DNA of 64,000 nt, taken from assembly GCF_008386395.1 (NCBI RefSeq), contig NZ_CP043761.1:5828001-5892000 (forward strand). The letters run 5' to 3'. Position numbers and translations under genes: made by a program. Under the pieces are notes generated by a model. That model searched no databases. It had not been told where the DNA came from and saw nothing but the letters and a program-made list of their open reading frames with translations. Source of the stretch: Paenibacillus sp. 37. GTDB lineage: Bacteria; Bacillota; Bacilli; Paenibacillales; Paenibacillaceae. Positions 25,195-34,585 of the stretch are shown here, in pieces. The first letter of the stretch is position 1. Each line of letters starts with the position of its first letter.

Positions 25195-27171
25195 TTACTC
25201 TTTGTCTTTCCCTTCGTCTTTCTTACCTTTCGGCGTTCCATCGAGACCATACACTTCATCATATGCATCGAAAATTTTCCGTGCTATCGGTGAAGCACTG
25301 ACTGACCCGAATCCACCTTCTGGTACAACAACAGCGACAGCAAGCTTCGGATTATCTCGTGGTGCAAAGGCAATAAATACACCATTCTCTTTTTTGTTAG
25401 GTCCGGTCCCCTGTTCTGATGTTCCTGTTTTCCGGGCATAATCGTAAGGGAAACCGTCAAATGAACTTACTTTGGTAACCATTCCTTTATGAACTTCATT
25501 CCAGTGCGCATCGGCAAAATCAACTTCATTGAGCACCTTAGGTTTGATCTCTTTCACCACATTGCCGTCCGCATCACGGATTTCCTTCACCAGATGTGGT
25601 TCCATCCGTTTGCCCTTATTGGCAAGCATGGTCGTGTATTGGGCGAGTTGCATCGTGGTGTACTTGGCTTGCTGTCCAAACGAGGCAAATGCCAAACGTG
25701 TTAGAGCTGATTCGTCTTTATTAGTATATTCTAGCCTACCCAGAAATTCATTAGGCAGATCTACACCAGTGGACACACCCAAGCCAAATTCCTGCATGTG
25801 TTTGTGCCAGACATCGATGCCTTTCTCTGAGCCATAATTACGTAACAAACGTTTACCCACCATATCAATCATGAAGGCATTGGAGGATTTCTCAATCGCT
25901 CTTCTCGCCGTAATAGAACCATTATAAGCAGAATGCGAGTTCTTCACTTGTCGTCCGTCTTTCCCCAAAACCGCATATCCCTGATCGTGATAGGTCTCTC
26001 CTGCTGTAAATAATCCCTCTTTTAATCCAATAAGCACACTTAGCGGCTTGATTACCGATCCAAGAAGTACAACGGATTCCGCCCGACTAGGCTTGTCATC
26101 ATTCGGTGGGAACGACTCGGTGGTTCCGTTCCGGAACACATATTTGATTTTGTCATAATCCCAATCGTTCGGATCATAATCCGGCATACTTGCCATGGCT
26201 ACCACATTTCCTGTATCCACTTCCATGGCTACTGCGTATCCTGTAATTGCCTTGGGCAGCCTGCGCAATTCGTCCGTTATCGCCTCTTGTGCGGCCATCT
26301 GAATTTCCTTGTTAATGGTGGAAACCAGACTGTAGCCTTTCTCCGGTGGTGTTTGTAACATCGTTCCATCTGGCAGATTACGTGCGTCAATATCAATGGA
26401 CTGGTAGCCGCTTCGTCCACGAAGTTCCTCCTGGTATTGGAGCTCCAATCCATCGAAGCCAACCTTCTCTTCTTCATGGTACACAAGACCAGGATCACGC
26501 TGAGTACTTGCCCCCTCGCGGATGGCCTTATATTTGGCAATGGAATCTGGTGCTCGCTTGAACTCTCTTGTGTAACCCACAACCTGAACGGCTACACCAT
26601 CCGGGTCATATTTTCTTATGTTTTCTTCCAGCACCATAACCCCTGGATAATCTGCTTTTTTCTCCATGAAAAAGGCAATTTCTTTGGTCGACAGATCCGA
26701 CTTCACAAGCCTCGGCACATACCCGAACGTTTTCTGGTAATCCAGATCCAATCGTTTGATGATCTCTTCCGCGTCCGGCTGCTCTTTGTCCCCTGGATTA
26801 AACTGCTTAAACACAGCCGCCAGATCATGAGCCAGTTCCTCTGCTTCCTGTCTACGTTCATCATTCCGATAATCCTCATACAACAACACATAGAGGGACT
26901 GTACAGGTTCGGAATAAGCGAGCGCGACTTCCCCTGTCGCATCATAGATGGGACCACGAACAGGTGCGAGTGGAATGTCTTTGGTATTACGACTCGTTTC
27001 CATATACGTCAGCTCAGGACCCTCCACAAACTGCACAAAAGCTAATCTGAAAATAAGGATACTGAATATGACAAATGCCGCGAAAAAAAACAGATTCAGC
27101 CTTGCGGTGGAAGGCTTGTTGACGGGTGTATCTTCCTCAGTCATGGGTTTCTTCCTCAATCGGTTAAACAT
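25195..27171 (-). CDS. Class B penicillin-binding protein (transpeptidase), copy 1
   Basis: A 658-residue monofunctional PBP: one N-terminal transmembrane helix (about 27-48), a PBP dimerisation domain, then a transpeptidase domain. Active-site motifs are SVIK (S372-K375), SSN (429-431) and KTG (581-583), all intact. It cross-links peptidoglycan outside the membrane. GAGAGG precedes the ATG. The neighbouring gene at 27538 encodes a close paralogue over the whole length. The 366-base gap between them holds a terminator and GAACGCGTTC (27224-27233), part of a cre-like TGTGAACGCGTTCA. The family resembles PbpA/PbpH-type rod-shape or sporulation PBPs; which one is not clear. Confidence 0.9.
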   Translation of the reverse strand: MFNRLRKKPMTEEDTPVNKPSTARLNLFFFAAFVIFSILIFRLAFVQFVEGPELTYMETSRNTKDIPLAPVRGPIYDATGEVALAYSEPVQSLYVLLYEDYRNDERRQEAEELAHDLAAVFKQFNPGDKEQPDAEEIIKRLDLDYQKTFGYVPRLVKSDLSTKEIAFFMEKKADYPGVMVLEENIRKYDPDGVAVQVVGYTREFKRAPDSIAKYKAIREGASTQRDPGLVYHEEEKVGFDGLELQYQEELRGRSGYQSIDIDARNLPDGTMLQTPPEKGYSLVSTINKEIQMAAQEAITDELRRLPKAITGYAVAMEVDTGNVVAMASMPDYDPNDWDYDKIKYVFRNGTTESFPPNDDKPSRAESVVLLGSVIKPLSVLIGLKEGLFTAGETYHDQGYAVLGKDGRQVKNSHSAYNGSITARRAIEKSSNAFMIDMVGKRLLRNYGSEKGIDVWHKHMQEFGLGVSTGVDLPNEFLGRLEYTNKDESALTRLAFASFGQQAKYTTMQLAQYTTMLANKGKRMEPHLVKEIRDADGNVVKEIKPKVLNEVDFADAHWNEVHKGMVTKVSSFDGFPYDYARKTGTSEQGTGPNKKENGVFIAFAPRDNPKLAVAVVVPEGGFGSVSASPIARKIFDAYDEVYGLDGTPKGKKDEGKDKE

Positions 27172-27221
27172 ATTTTAAGCCTCTCCCGTTCCTCTATAAA
27201 AATAAAATATTTAATCCGTAT

Positions 27222-27235
27222 TGTGAACGCGTTCA
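27222..27235. promoter_or_regulatory. cre-like palindrome upstream of PBP copy 1
   Basis: TGTGAACGCGTTCA matches the CcpA/LacI-type cre pattern with two mismatches and contains the perfect palindrome GAACGCGTTC. It lies about 55 bases upstream of the start codon of the 25195-27171 gene. Confidence 0.35.
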
Positions 27236-27490
27236 ATTCCCTATTTAATCCTATCTCATACAAGTCTACCAAAGGTTAGCTGTCACGTCTTTCAATATTT
27301 GGTTACATTTTCGTAAACAGAACCGTTACACTACCCCATCTACCGATTCCAATGTAAACACTGACATATCAACGTTATCCCGTTCTCCGGATCACGTTAC
27401 CCTTCCCTTATATAAACGTGGTACAGCTCATATGGTTACATATTAATGCAACTAATTAGTTCACTCTTACGATCATTTTCCACGTAAAAC

Positions 27491-27520
27491 AAAAAAGAGG
27501 ACCCACGAAGGGTCCCCTCT
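27491..27520 (-). terminator. Terminator of PBP copy 2
   Basis: On the minus strand AGAGGGGACCC-TTCG-TGGGTCCTCT is followed by TTTTTTG, 18 bases after the stop. Confidence 0.93.
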
Positions 27521-27537
27521 GTAACCAATGCCTCACA

Positions 27538-29574
27538 TTACTGTGTGCCTGATTCCGAATCTGAATCTTTATTTTTGTCTTTCTTCGGTACACCGTCGAG
27601 ACCAAATTCCTCGTCATAGGCATCGAAGATCGCACGTGCAACCGGAGCCGCACTGCTCGATCCAAAGCCCCCTTCGGGGATAACCACAGCGACAGCAAGC
27701 TTTGGATTATTACGTGGTGCATAGGCGATAAATACACCATTATCCACCAGTTTACCGCCTACTACCTGTGTCGATGTCCCTGTTTTTCTGGCAAAGTCAT
27801 AAGGGAATCCGCTAAATGCAGATACCTCGGTTGCCATACCTCGTTGTACTTCATTCCAGTAGGCATCGTTAAACTCTACCGTGCTCAGTACCTTCGGTTT
27901 TACTTTCTCGACTACGTTGCCTTCCGAATCCCGGAACTCTCTAACCAGTTGTGGCTCCATCCGCTTTCCTTTGTTCGCCAGCATTGTCGTGTACTGTGCT
28001 AACTGCATGGTTGTGTATTTTCCCTGCTGTCCAAAGGAACCATACACGAGACGAGTCAACGAACTTTCCGTGTCGTTCATGTAATCCCGTATACCCAGGA
28101 ATTCATTCGGCAGATCAACCCCTGTAGATACTCCAAGGCCGAACTGCTTCATGTATTCATCCCATTTGTCAATTCCGGTCGCACCATATTTTGAGTACAT
28201 CTTCTTCCCAATCTCATCAATCATGAATACGTTCGAGGAATGACGAATCGCATCACGAGGATACATTGCACCATACACATGCCCGGATGAGTTCTGAACT
28301 CTACGATTGTCCCCACCAAAGGTCGTTGAACCTCTATCCGAATAAACTGTATTGGTAGTGAAGAAACCTTCTTTTAAACCGATCAAGACACTAAGCGGTT
28401 TGATGGTGGAACCGAGTAGCACGATCGATTCAGCTCGCTTTTTAGAGTCATCGGGAGGGAATGAACGAATCGTACCATTTTGATACACATATTTGATATC
28501 ATCATACTGATCATTTGTGATACTGCCTGTTCTCCAGATGTTGGTATCATAATCTGGCATACTGGCAGCAGATACGATTTTCCCGGTATCCACTTCCATC
28601 GCAACTGCAAATCCGGTCTTGGCATTCGGATGTAATCGACCGGAAACCTGATTCCGATGAAGCCAACTCAACTGATCCAGAATGGCCTGTTCTGTTTTCA
28701 CCTGAACGTTTTTGTTAATGCTGGAAATCAGGTCGTACCCTTTCTGCGGCGGGGTAGAACCAGCCACACCTTCAGGCAAGTTACGCAAATCAACATCAAC
28801 GGATGTATATCCGCTTTTGCCCCGGAGAGCATCCTGATATTGCAGTTCCAGTCCATCAAAGCCTACAAACTCATTTTCCGTATACACCAGGCCCGGATCC
28901 GTTTGCGTTTTATTGGCCTCGTCCACCTCTTTGTATTTGTTCAAGGACTTCGAACTTCTGAACTTCTTCAGATAACCGATGGTCTGAACAGCTACCGTAT
29001 CCGGATCGTAGAATCGCACACTCTCCTCGACGATCTGAATACCTTTGAACTCGTCCTTGTGCTGTAGGAAATAAGCAACTTCTTCCTCGGACAGATCACT
29101 CTTGATCAGACGAGGCATAAAACCGTTCGCTTTGCGGGAGTTCAAGTCCATCTCTTCAATAATTTGTTCCACCGTAAGTGACTCTGAATCCTTCAGCTTG
29201 TACTGTTCAAACACATCATGCAACCGGGTTGCAATATCCTGCACTTCCCCTATGTTAGGACTCGGTTTCCCCTCAACATCTCCATAGTTTTTATAAAGCG
29301 TCAAGTAGAGAGACTGAATGGGCTTGGAGTAAGCCAACTTCACCTCACCTGTGGAATCATAAATCGTGCCTCTCACAGGAGGAAGTGGTACATCCTTGGT
29401 AATGTTACTTGCTTCTTCCTGACTAAGCTCAGGCCCTTCGACAAATTGTAAAAAGGCCAAGCGTACAATAATAACGCTAAAAATAACAAAGGAAGCGAAG
29501 AAAAATACGTTCATTCGGTAACTGAAGCGCCGTTTGTCCGTAAGTTCATCCTTCTCATTGGAATGCTTTTTCAT
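27538..29574 (-). CDS. Class B penicillin-binding protein (transpeptidase), copy 2
   Basis: A 678-residue paralogue of the adjacent PBP, with the same order: one transmembrane helix, a dimerisation region, then a transpeptidase domain with STIK, SSN and KTG motifs intact. It differs by short insertions (for example after the FxxRLPxx-equivalent region and near SWLHRNQVSG) and a longer polar C-terminus. The ATG with GAGG eight bases upstream is chosen; upstream in-frame ATGs lack sites. It has its own terminator, so the two copies can be expressed separately. It likely arose by tandem duplication. Confidence 0.9.
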   Translation of the reverse strand: MKKHSNEKDELTDKRRFSYRMNVFFFASFVIFSVIIVRLAFLQFVEGPELSQEEASNITKDVPLPPVRGTIYDSTGEVKLAYSKPIQSLYLTLYKNYGDVEGKPSPNIGEVQDIATRLHDVFEQYKLKDSESLTVEQIIEEMDLNSRKANGFMPRLIKSDLSEEEVAYFLQHKDEFKGIQIVEESVRFYDPDTVAVQTIGYLKKFRSSKSLNKYKEVDEANKTQTDPGLVYTENEFVGFDGLELQYQDALRGKSGYTSVDVDLRNLPEGVAGSTPPQKGYDLISSINKNVQVKTEQAILDQLSWLHRNQVSGRLHPNAKTGFAVAMEVDTGKIVSAASMPDYDTNIWRTGSITNDQYDDIKYVYQNGTIRSFPPDDSKKRAESIVLLGSTIKPLSVLIGLKEGFFTTNTVYSDRGSTTFGGDNRRVQNSSGHVYGAMYPRDAIRHSSNVFMIDEIGKKMYSKYGATGIDKWDEYMKQFGLGVSTGVDLPNEFLGIRDYMNDTESSLTRLVYGSFGQQGKYTTMQLAQYTTMLANKGKRMEPQLVREFRDSEGNVVEKVKPKVLSTVEFNDAYWNEVQRGMATEVSAFSGFPYDFARKTGTSTQVVGGKLVDNGVFIAYAPRNNPKLAVAVVIPEGGFGSSSAAPVARAIFDAYDEEFGLDGVPKKDKNKDSDSESGTQ

Positions 29575-29679
29575 CCATCCTACCTCTTTCATGACTTGAT
29601 GCATACCGCTCAATCTGATTCTTCGCGGCATGATAACCTGGCAACGTCGTCATATTCCGGACCCATGTCCGTTGTATTG

Positions 29680-30825
29680 CTAAGCTGATTGATCCTTTAG
29701 ATGGGTGTCGGCAAAATTCGGAGGATTAAACCAGTCTCCACTGATCGCCCATGTCGGGTCAAGCGGAACCCAGCTCTCGGAATCACTCAAATACACCTCA
29801 TTCCACGCATGTGGACCGTACCCTCCTTGGCCGTTATAACCAAGCCCTGTAACCACTTTGACTTCAAGTCCTTGTGAACGGGCCATCACGGCATAAAGAC
29901 GGGCATAATCAATACATACGCCTTTGCGTGTATCAAATGTATTCTGTGGATTTTGTTCATGCCATATGCCCTTTTGCTCATAGTCATCCACTTTACCATA
30001 GTCATACTGAATACGTGAACCTACCCAGTCATATAGCGCTTTTGCTTTGACTTCATCTGTCGATTGGCCTTTGACAATCTCACTGGCTGCAGATTCAATA
30101 TCCGTCGGAATATTGTGGTCGATGACTTCATATTTGCGTTGCAGGATGCCGCCCAGTTCCTTCTGCACAGCCTGCGTGAATACGGGTAGCTTGTCCTTAA
30201 TGAACGTGCCGGACAAAGGTTCGATAACCGATTTGGCCCCTTGCATATAGATCGGAGATGCTTCCACATAACGGCTGAACATGCTCCCAGGGTAAAGGCT
30301 GACAATCATGAACAAAACTGCGATGACAATCATTCCACGGACGGAGCCTATGATCGTGCCAATGAATGCACCCGTCAACCGACTAAACATACCTTTGGGC
30401 GCACTTTCCTCGGCTGACCTCTGCCTGCTGCTAAAAATAACTGAAGAGAGAAACCCGAGAATCAGTCGGATGAGTCCATAGCTAAGTACAAATAATACAG
30501 CGAACCGCATCAGCGGAAAATCTGCAATCGCCGTAACCAACGTATAATACATCTGTTCCCACCGGTTCAACTCACGGTTAGGCATGGCTGAAGCATACTC
30601 AGACAGCCACTGCTGTACATATGGCGCAAGCCACAACGTTAAACCGATCGACAACAGAATACCAATGACCGCCATAATGCCATCCATCAGGAACCCAAAG
30701 AGTCTGCCTGCTGAACGCGAAGCCCCTCTGGACCACCCCTGCAATAATGAAGCAGCCACAATCAGCAACAGCATAATCGTGATGCCATTCAATTCCTTCA
30801 GGCTGTCCAGCCAATTCTGCAGCAC
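29680..30825 (-). CDS. Membrane protein with C-terminal transglutaminase-like domain
   Basis: A 381-residue fusion. The first 180 residues contain four to five transmembrane helices in a CvpA-like arrangement. Residues about 260-370 form an extracytoplasmic transglutaminase-like (papain-fold) domain with the triad C304 (RKGVCIDYA), H339 (GPHAWNEV) and D356 (PLDPTW). Such domains act as cysteine proteases or cross-linking enzymes. Placement just upstream of two PBPs, in the same direction, suggests a cell-envelope role, but this is only context. It follows the small membrane protein gene by 18 bases, so the two probably form one operon. Confidence 0.85.
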   Translation of the reverse strand: MLQNWLDSLKELNGITIMLLLIVAASLLQGWSRGASRSAGRLFGFLMDGIMAVIGILLSIGLTLWLAPYVQQWLSEYASAMPNRELNRWEQMYYTLVTAIADFPLMRFAVLFVLSYGLIRLILGFLSSVIFSSRQRSAEESAPKGMFSRLTGAFIGTIIGSVRGMIVIAVLFMIVSLYPGSMFSRYVEASPIYMQGAKSVIEPLSGTFIKDKLPVFTQAVQKELGGILQRKYEVIDHNIPTDIESAASEIVKGQSTDEVKAKALYDWVGSRIQYDYGKVDDYEQKGIWHEQNPQNTFDTRKGVCIDYARLYAVMARSQGLEVKVVTGLGYNGQGGYGPHAWNEVYLSDSESWVPLDPTWAISGDWFNPPNFADTHLKDQSA

Positions 30826-30843
30826 GTACCGATTCCCCCTTTA

Positions 30844-31299
30844 CTACGATGCTGGTGCTGTTTTGTTCTCCTGTGCCTGTTCGACAAACGTACGTATAGT
30901 TTCATTGTCGAGTTTCCATTCGCCAAGTGAAATTCCGCGGAAGGTCACATCAACTTTATCCGATTGAGTTCTACCCTTAATCTCCACATTGGGACTTGTG
31001 ATGGTGAACGCTCCATCCTGTCCTTTGACGTATTTCGCTTTGGAAGCCTCCTTGAGCATCATGCTGGTTGCTTCCTTCTTCAATGTGTCCATCGTGCTGG
31101 ATTGTACGTCTGTCACTGTCTGTTTGATCTGATCAATGGAGATGCCGCTGTATATCAGTAGAGCCGCAATAATGATGATGGCAATCGCCCATTTCAATAC
31201 GGTTTTGACCACATTCAGAACAAAGAACAATATGATCAATGCAACCACGATCACCAGCCAGTTCTGCATCACAAACTCTTTGATTACTTCTATGTTCAT
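30844..31299 (-). CDS. Small membrane protein of unknown function
   Basis: A 151-residue protein, not recognised. Two hydrophobic segments (about residues 12-32 and 36-56) form a hairpin anchor, followed by a polar domain of about 90 residues rich in Lys, Thr and Asp. The ATG was chosen because GGAAGGTG lies five bases upstream; a longer frame from 31335 has no site. It is the first gene before the transglutaminase-like protein and may be its partner. Confidence 0.75.
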   Translation of the reverse strand: MNIEVIKEFVMQNWLVIVVALIILFFVLNVVKTVLKWAIAIIIIAALLIYSGISIDQIKQTVTDVQSSTMDTLKKEATSMMLKEASKAKYVKGQDGAFTITSPNVEIKGRTQSDKVDVTFRGISLGEWKLDNETIRTFVEQAQENKTAPAS

Positions 31300-31408
31300 G
31301 ACTACACCTTCCGTATTAGAATTCATTCGTAACACTCCCGAATATTATACATGATTTCCGAAGCTGCTGTCAGCTAAGCCCTCCCCCTTAAAAATAAACG
31401 GTCTAAGT

Positions 31409-31457
31409 TCGTCCCGCCGGGCGTACAAGTAGTACCATGAGGTTCTGCCGGGCGAAC
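31409..31457 (+). other. Structured leader-like hairpin upstream of the MFS gene
   Basis: GTTCG-T-CCCG pairs with CGGG-CGAAC around an inner GTAC-AAGTA-GTAC hairpin, and CCGGGCG occurs twice. It lies 60-108 bases before the GTG start of the transporter. It does not match a riboswitch I know. Confidence 0.4.
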
Positions 31458-31516
31458 GGGGAACACGTTCAAGACCTGTAGTTTGAACATGCATCGCTTA
31501 ACAAGGAGGGGCTTAT

Positions 31517-32692
31517 GTGAAAACGGCCATCTGGCTATACCTGTTTTTGTTCCTTGCCGTATTTGATTTGCACGCCCAGTATCCCATTCTGACCCCTTTT
31601 GCCATCTCGCTGGGAGCCGCCCCTACTTTCATTGGCTGGATGATGGGTATCTATTCCTTAACGCATCTTCCTGGCAATCTGATTGCTGGAACACAAATCG
31701 ATAAACATGGCAGTCGCCGCTACATTGTATTCAGTCTGCTCGGTGCAGGATTCATCCTGCTCCTGCAAGCCTATGTCCAAACACCATGGCAACTGCTTGC
31801 TCTGCGTTCCATCAGTGGGTTTGTACTGGCCTTCCTGTCTCCTGCATGTCTCGCCCTGCTTGCACAGTTATCCAGTGATCCGGTGAAACAGGGGAAGTAT
31901 ATGTCGGGTCACGGGGTAGTGCATACACTCGCGTCTGTGGTATCACCAGCAGCCGGTGCGATCATTGTGGGTTCCATGGGATTCTCTGCTACCTTCTCAG
32001 GCTTGGGTTACTTGCTCATTCTTACAGGTGTGATTGCTTTCATGACGATGCCCCGTGGCATCGTCAAGCAGCATGAGAGAGTGACTGAACCTGCCAAACC
32101 TGACGTTTCACCAGCAGATGCCACAAGTGCATTCCTGCCGGTGTCCTGGCGATACTTTGCCTTGCCTCTGGTGATTGCCTGTGCCCAAGGAATTCTCTTC
32201 TTCGAATTACCCCTGCGGGGCGGAGGACAATCGTCCATCATGTCTACCGGACTGCTGTTCTCTATAATCAGTATTGGGGCACTCTTCACCCTCAGCATGT
32301 TATTTCTCAACCGGTATTCCCCCAAACTGCGTCTGGTTGCGGGCGTGCTGTTAATGTCCTTGTCTTTTTTTGTGATGGCAGCCATTCCACAAGTTCCCTT
32401 GTCCACTGTATTATTTGTACTTGGGATGTCCAAAGGCATCATCTTTCCAGCTATGGCAACCCTATTTATCCGGCTGAGCGGAGGAAGCAAGTTGGGCCGC
32501 ATTTTCTCGCTGCAATCCATTGCCACCTCCATCGGCTCTTTCATCGGCCCCATCACAGCCGGGCAACTTCGTGTCGGGTTGTCACCCTATTTCATCGCGT
32601 TTCTTTTGTTAATGATTGGTATGCTACTGCTTCCATACTATACATCCAGACGCGAAGCATCCCTCACCGATCCCAAAAGTATATTAAATTAG
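31517..32692 (+). CDS. Major facilitator superfamily transporter
   Basis: A 391-residue protein with about 12 transmembrane helices. The loop between helices 2 and 3 has the MFS motif A region (GTQIDKHGSRR, about residues 58-68). The first helix region resembles drug:H+ antiporter-1 types. The substrate is unknown. The start is GTG, with AGGAGGGG upstream, in a sequence where ATG at -2 is out of frame. It is divergent from the membrane protein gene, and the 217-base gap carries the hairpin at 31409-31457. Confidence 0.85.
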   Translation: MKTAIWLYLFLFLAVFDLHAQYPILTPFAISLGAAPTFIGWMMGIYSLTHLPGNLIAGTQIDKHGSRRYIVFSLLGAGFILLLQAYVQTPWQLLALRSISGFVLAFLSPACLALLAQLSSDPVKQGKYMSGHGVVHTLASVVSPAAGAIIVGSMGFSATFSGLGYLLILTGVIAFMTMPRGIVKQHERVTEPAKPDVSPADATSAFLPVSWRYFALPLVIACAQGILFFELPLRGGGQSSIMSTGLLFSIISIGALFTLSMLFLNRYSPKLRLVAGVLLMSLSFFVMAAIPQVPLSTVLFVLGMSKGIIFPAMATLFIRLSGGSKLGRIFSLQSIATSIGSFIGPITAGQLRVGLSPYFIAFLLLMIGMLLLPYYTSRREASLTDPKSILN

Positions 32693-32902
32693 GCCTGTAT
32701 CAAGCTCTTCTTCCCTACCGTTATGACAGCAATTAGGCCTGTATTTTCATTAGCTTTGCATCATTCCCCCATTTACAGCTAAACTATATAAAATGGACTA
32801 ACGTTTTACACACACGAACGGAGCGGCCTAGTGATCCTCAGCGCCGTCTTTAAGATTTCATCTTTTTCTTTAAAGCATCATTAGGTATGGACGATCATTG
32901 GA

Positions 32903-33043
32903 AGTAGTGAAGGGGACGGAATCGATTTTGAAGAAGCGGTAGCGTTCGCCTTTGTCTCCATATTTCAACCTTTAAAAAATTAATCAGAAATTTGGAGACA
33001 ACAGCGATCGAAGGAACGATCCGTAACCGTAACGGCCACTACT
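32903..33043 (+). repeat. Structured dispersed repeat, copy B
   Basis: The terminal AGTAGTG pairs with CACTACT. The next helix is ACGG-A-ATCG with CGAT-CCGT, then a small GCG/CGC hairpin, then a stem TTGTCTCC...GGAGACAA, then ACAGCGATC. It shares sequence and fold with copies A and C. It lies in the 521-base gap between the MFS and Toprim genes; the rest of that gap shows no gene. Confidence 0.8.
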
Positions 33044-33213
33044 GATCAGAATTAATTCCTGATGTATGTGAAAAAGAATTTAGAAATCAAAGGTGCTCCT
33101 GTCGCGTGGTGAACAGTGTAAAGAAAGGAGTCCATTTTATATAATCAGTCGATTTTCGCTGCAACATTTCCCGGGGAATGTCGACATAAGCTCTCGAACA
33201 AGAGGTGAATATC

Positions 33214-33561
33214 ATGCCTATTCATGTCATTGTGGAAGGTAAGAATGATCGAAGCAAACTGAAACGTTTGGTTGGACCCGAAATCAACATTCTATGTACG
33301 TTTGGAACGCTTAATTCACTTAAGCTGGAGACATTGCGCAAACAAGTCGGATATGATGAAGTTTATTTATTTATGGATAATGACAGTTCCGGCAAAAAAA
33401 TTAGAGGTGTGCTTCGGGATGCTTTCCCGGATGCAGTACAGATGTATACACGACGAGGATATGCGGGTGTGGAAGGAACACCTGATGAGTATATCATTGC
33501 CCAGCTGGAGAAAGCCGGGTTAGAGACATACATCCAATACCCTGAACATCCTTCCTATTAA
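33214..33561 (+). CDS. Stand-alone Toprim domain protein (YusF-like)
   Basis: A 115-residue protein made of a single Toprim domain: the catalytic glutamate in VEGKND (residues 6-11) and the DxD-type MDNDSSGKK motif near residues 50-58, which bind Mg(II) in primases, topoisomerases and OLD nucleases. The size and motif spacing resemble B. subtilis YusF. Its role may be in RNA or DNA processing but is unproven. The ATG after AGAGGTGAATATC is preferred to the in-frame GTG inside that ribosome-binding site. Confidence 0.82.
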   Translation: MPIHVIVEGKNDRSKLKRLVGPEINILCTFGTLNSLKLETLRKQVGYDEVYLFMDNDSSGKKIRGVLRDAFPDAVQMYTRRGYAGVEGTPDEYIIAQLEKAGLETYIQYPEHPSY

Positions 33562-33572
33562 AATGAAATACC

Positions 33573-33616
33573 AAAAGGCTGCCTTTGGGTTGATATCCAA
33601 CCTGAAGGCAGCCTTT
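33573..33616. terminator. Bidirectional terminator between Toprim and SCO genes
   Basis: AAAAGGCTGCCTT(T)GGGTT and its complement AACCTGAAGGCAGCCTTTT form a long stem with A/T-rich ends between convergent genes. Confidence 0.92.
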
Positions 33617-33636
33617 TCAGTATGATGATCAGATGA

Positions 33637-34248
33637 TTATTCCTTGATCAGATTGCGAATATCCTCGGCAATGACAGCAGGCACAACGTCCTCTGTATTA
33701 AATGCGTTATATACCTTGCGCAGCTGGTTATTCTGATCCACCAGACCAATCATGTTCATATGGGCAAAATCATCCTTACTCTCCCCATCGATTAGGATCT
33801 GGAATGAATCCCTGGCCAACTGTTTGGTTTTGTCCATATCCCCTCGCAAGAAGTACCATCCGGAATAATCCGCGTGGAAGCGGTCCGCAAACGTCTTAAT
33901 CTTCTCTCTTGTATCGACTTTCGGGTCGAATGAAATGGATACAAATGAGACATCTTTACCGAAGGTGTCGTCCTCTTTCAACAGATCCTGCACCTGAGAT
34001 AACGTAAACGTCGTAATCGGGCAGACATCCGGACAACTGGTGAAATAAAAGTAGAACAATCGGACTTTCCCTTGAGTATCCTCCAGTGATACCGTACTGC
34101 CATCTACATTTTCCATGGAAAAGGATTGGATTTCACGAATCTCGGGTAATTTTTCCTTACTGGCAAATACGGTGCCCCACATTAGATACACAGCCATTAT
34201 CAGTGCGAGCCCGAGCAGTATCCATGTCCATTTGTACTTTTTCAGCAT
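33637..34248 (-). CDS. SCO1/SenC family copper-binding thioredoxin-like protein
   Basis: A 203-residue protein anchored by one N-terminal helix (about residues 7-27), with the SCO copper site CPDVC (C72, C76) and H163 (FAHMNM). SCO proteins deliver copper to the CuA centre of cytochrome c oxidase outside the membrane, which fits the presence of ctaA at 12.3 kb. The ATG after GACGAGG is preferred to the ORF start 26 codons upstream. No operon partner is adjacent. The 436-base gap upstream (34249-34684) holds the yfhP promoter and no gene. Confidence 0.9.
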   Translation of the reverse strand: MLKKYKWTWILLGLALIMAVYLMWGTVFASKEKLPEIREIQSFSMENVDGSTVSLEDTQGKVRLFYFYFTSCPDVCPITTFTLSQVQDLLKEDDTFGKDVSFVSISFDPKVDTREKIKTFADRFHADYSGWYFLRGDMDKTKQLARDSFQILIDGESKDDFAHMNMIGLVDQNNQLRKVYNAFNTEDVVPAVIAEDIRNLIKE

Positions 34249-34585
34249 CTTCCTCGTCCCTTCTGTATCTTCTCTTATGAATACGCATACATATGTGAAC
34301 CGAAAATCACGTTTGTTTCGCTTCATCCATCTACTGTGACATATGTATTCAAAGAAACCTACTTATTATGAGATTCTATATTATTGTAACGGTTAAAAGG
34401 AACAATGCCCATAAATTATTTTAGTGTTGTATATCATTCGAATAGTATCGTAAGTTCTCTGGCGCTTTTTCTCACTGTATCCGATATAAAGTTTATCATA
34501 GGAACTGCCAAAATAGTTTGACAAACTACGTACATTTATTGGGTATGTCACAGGAAATTGTCATAACTTTGAAATTAGGGATGTT

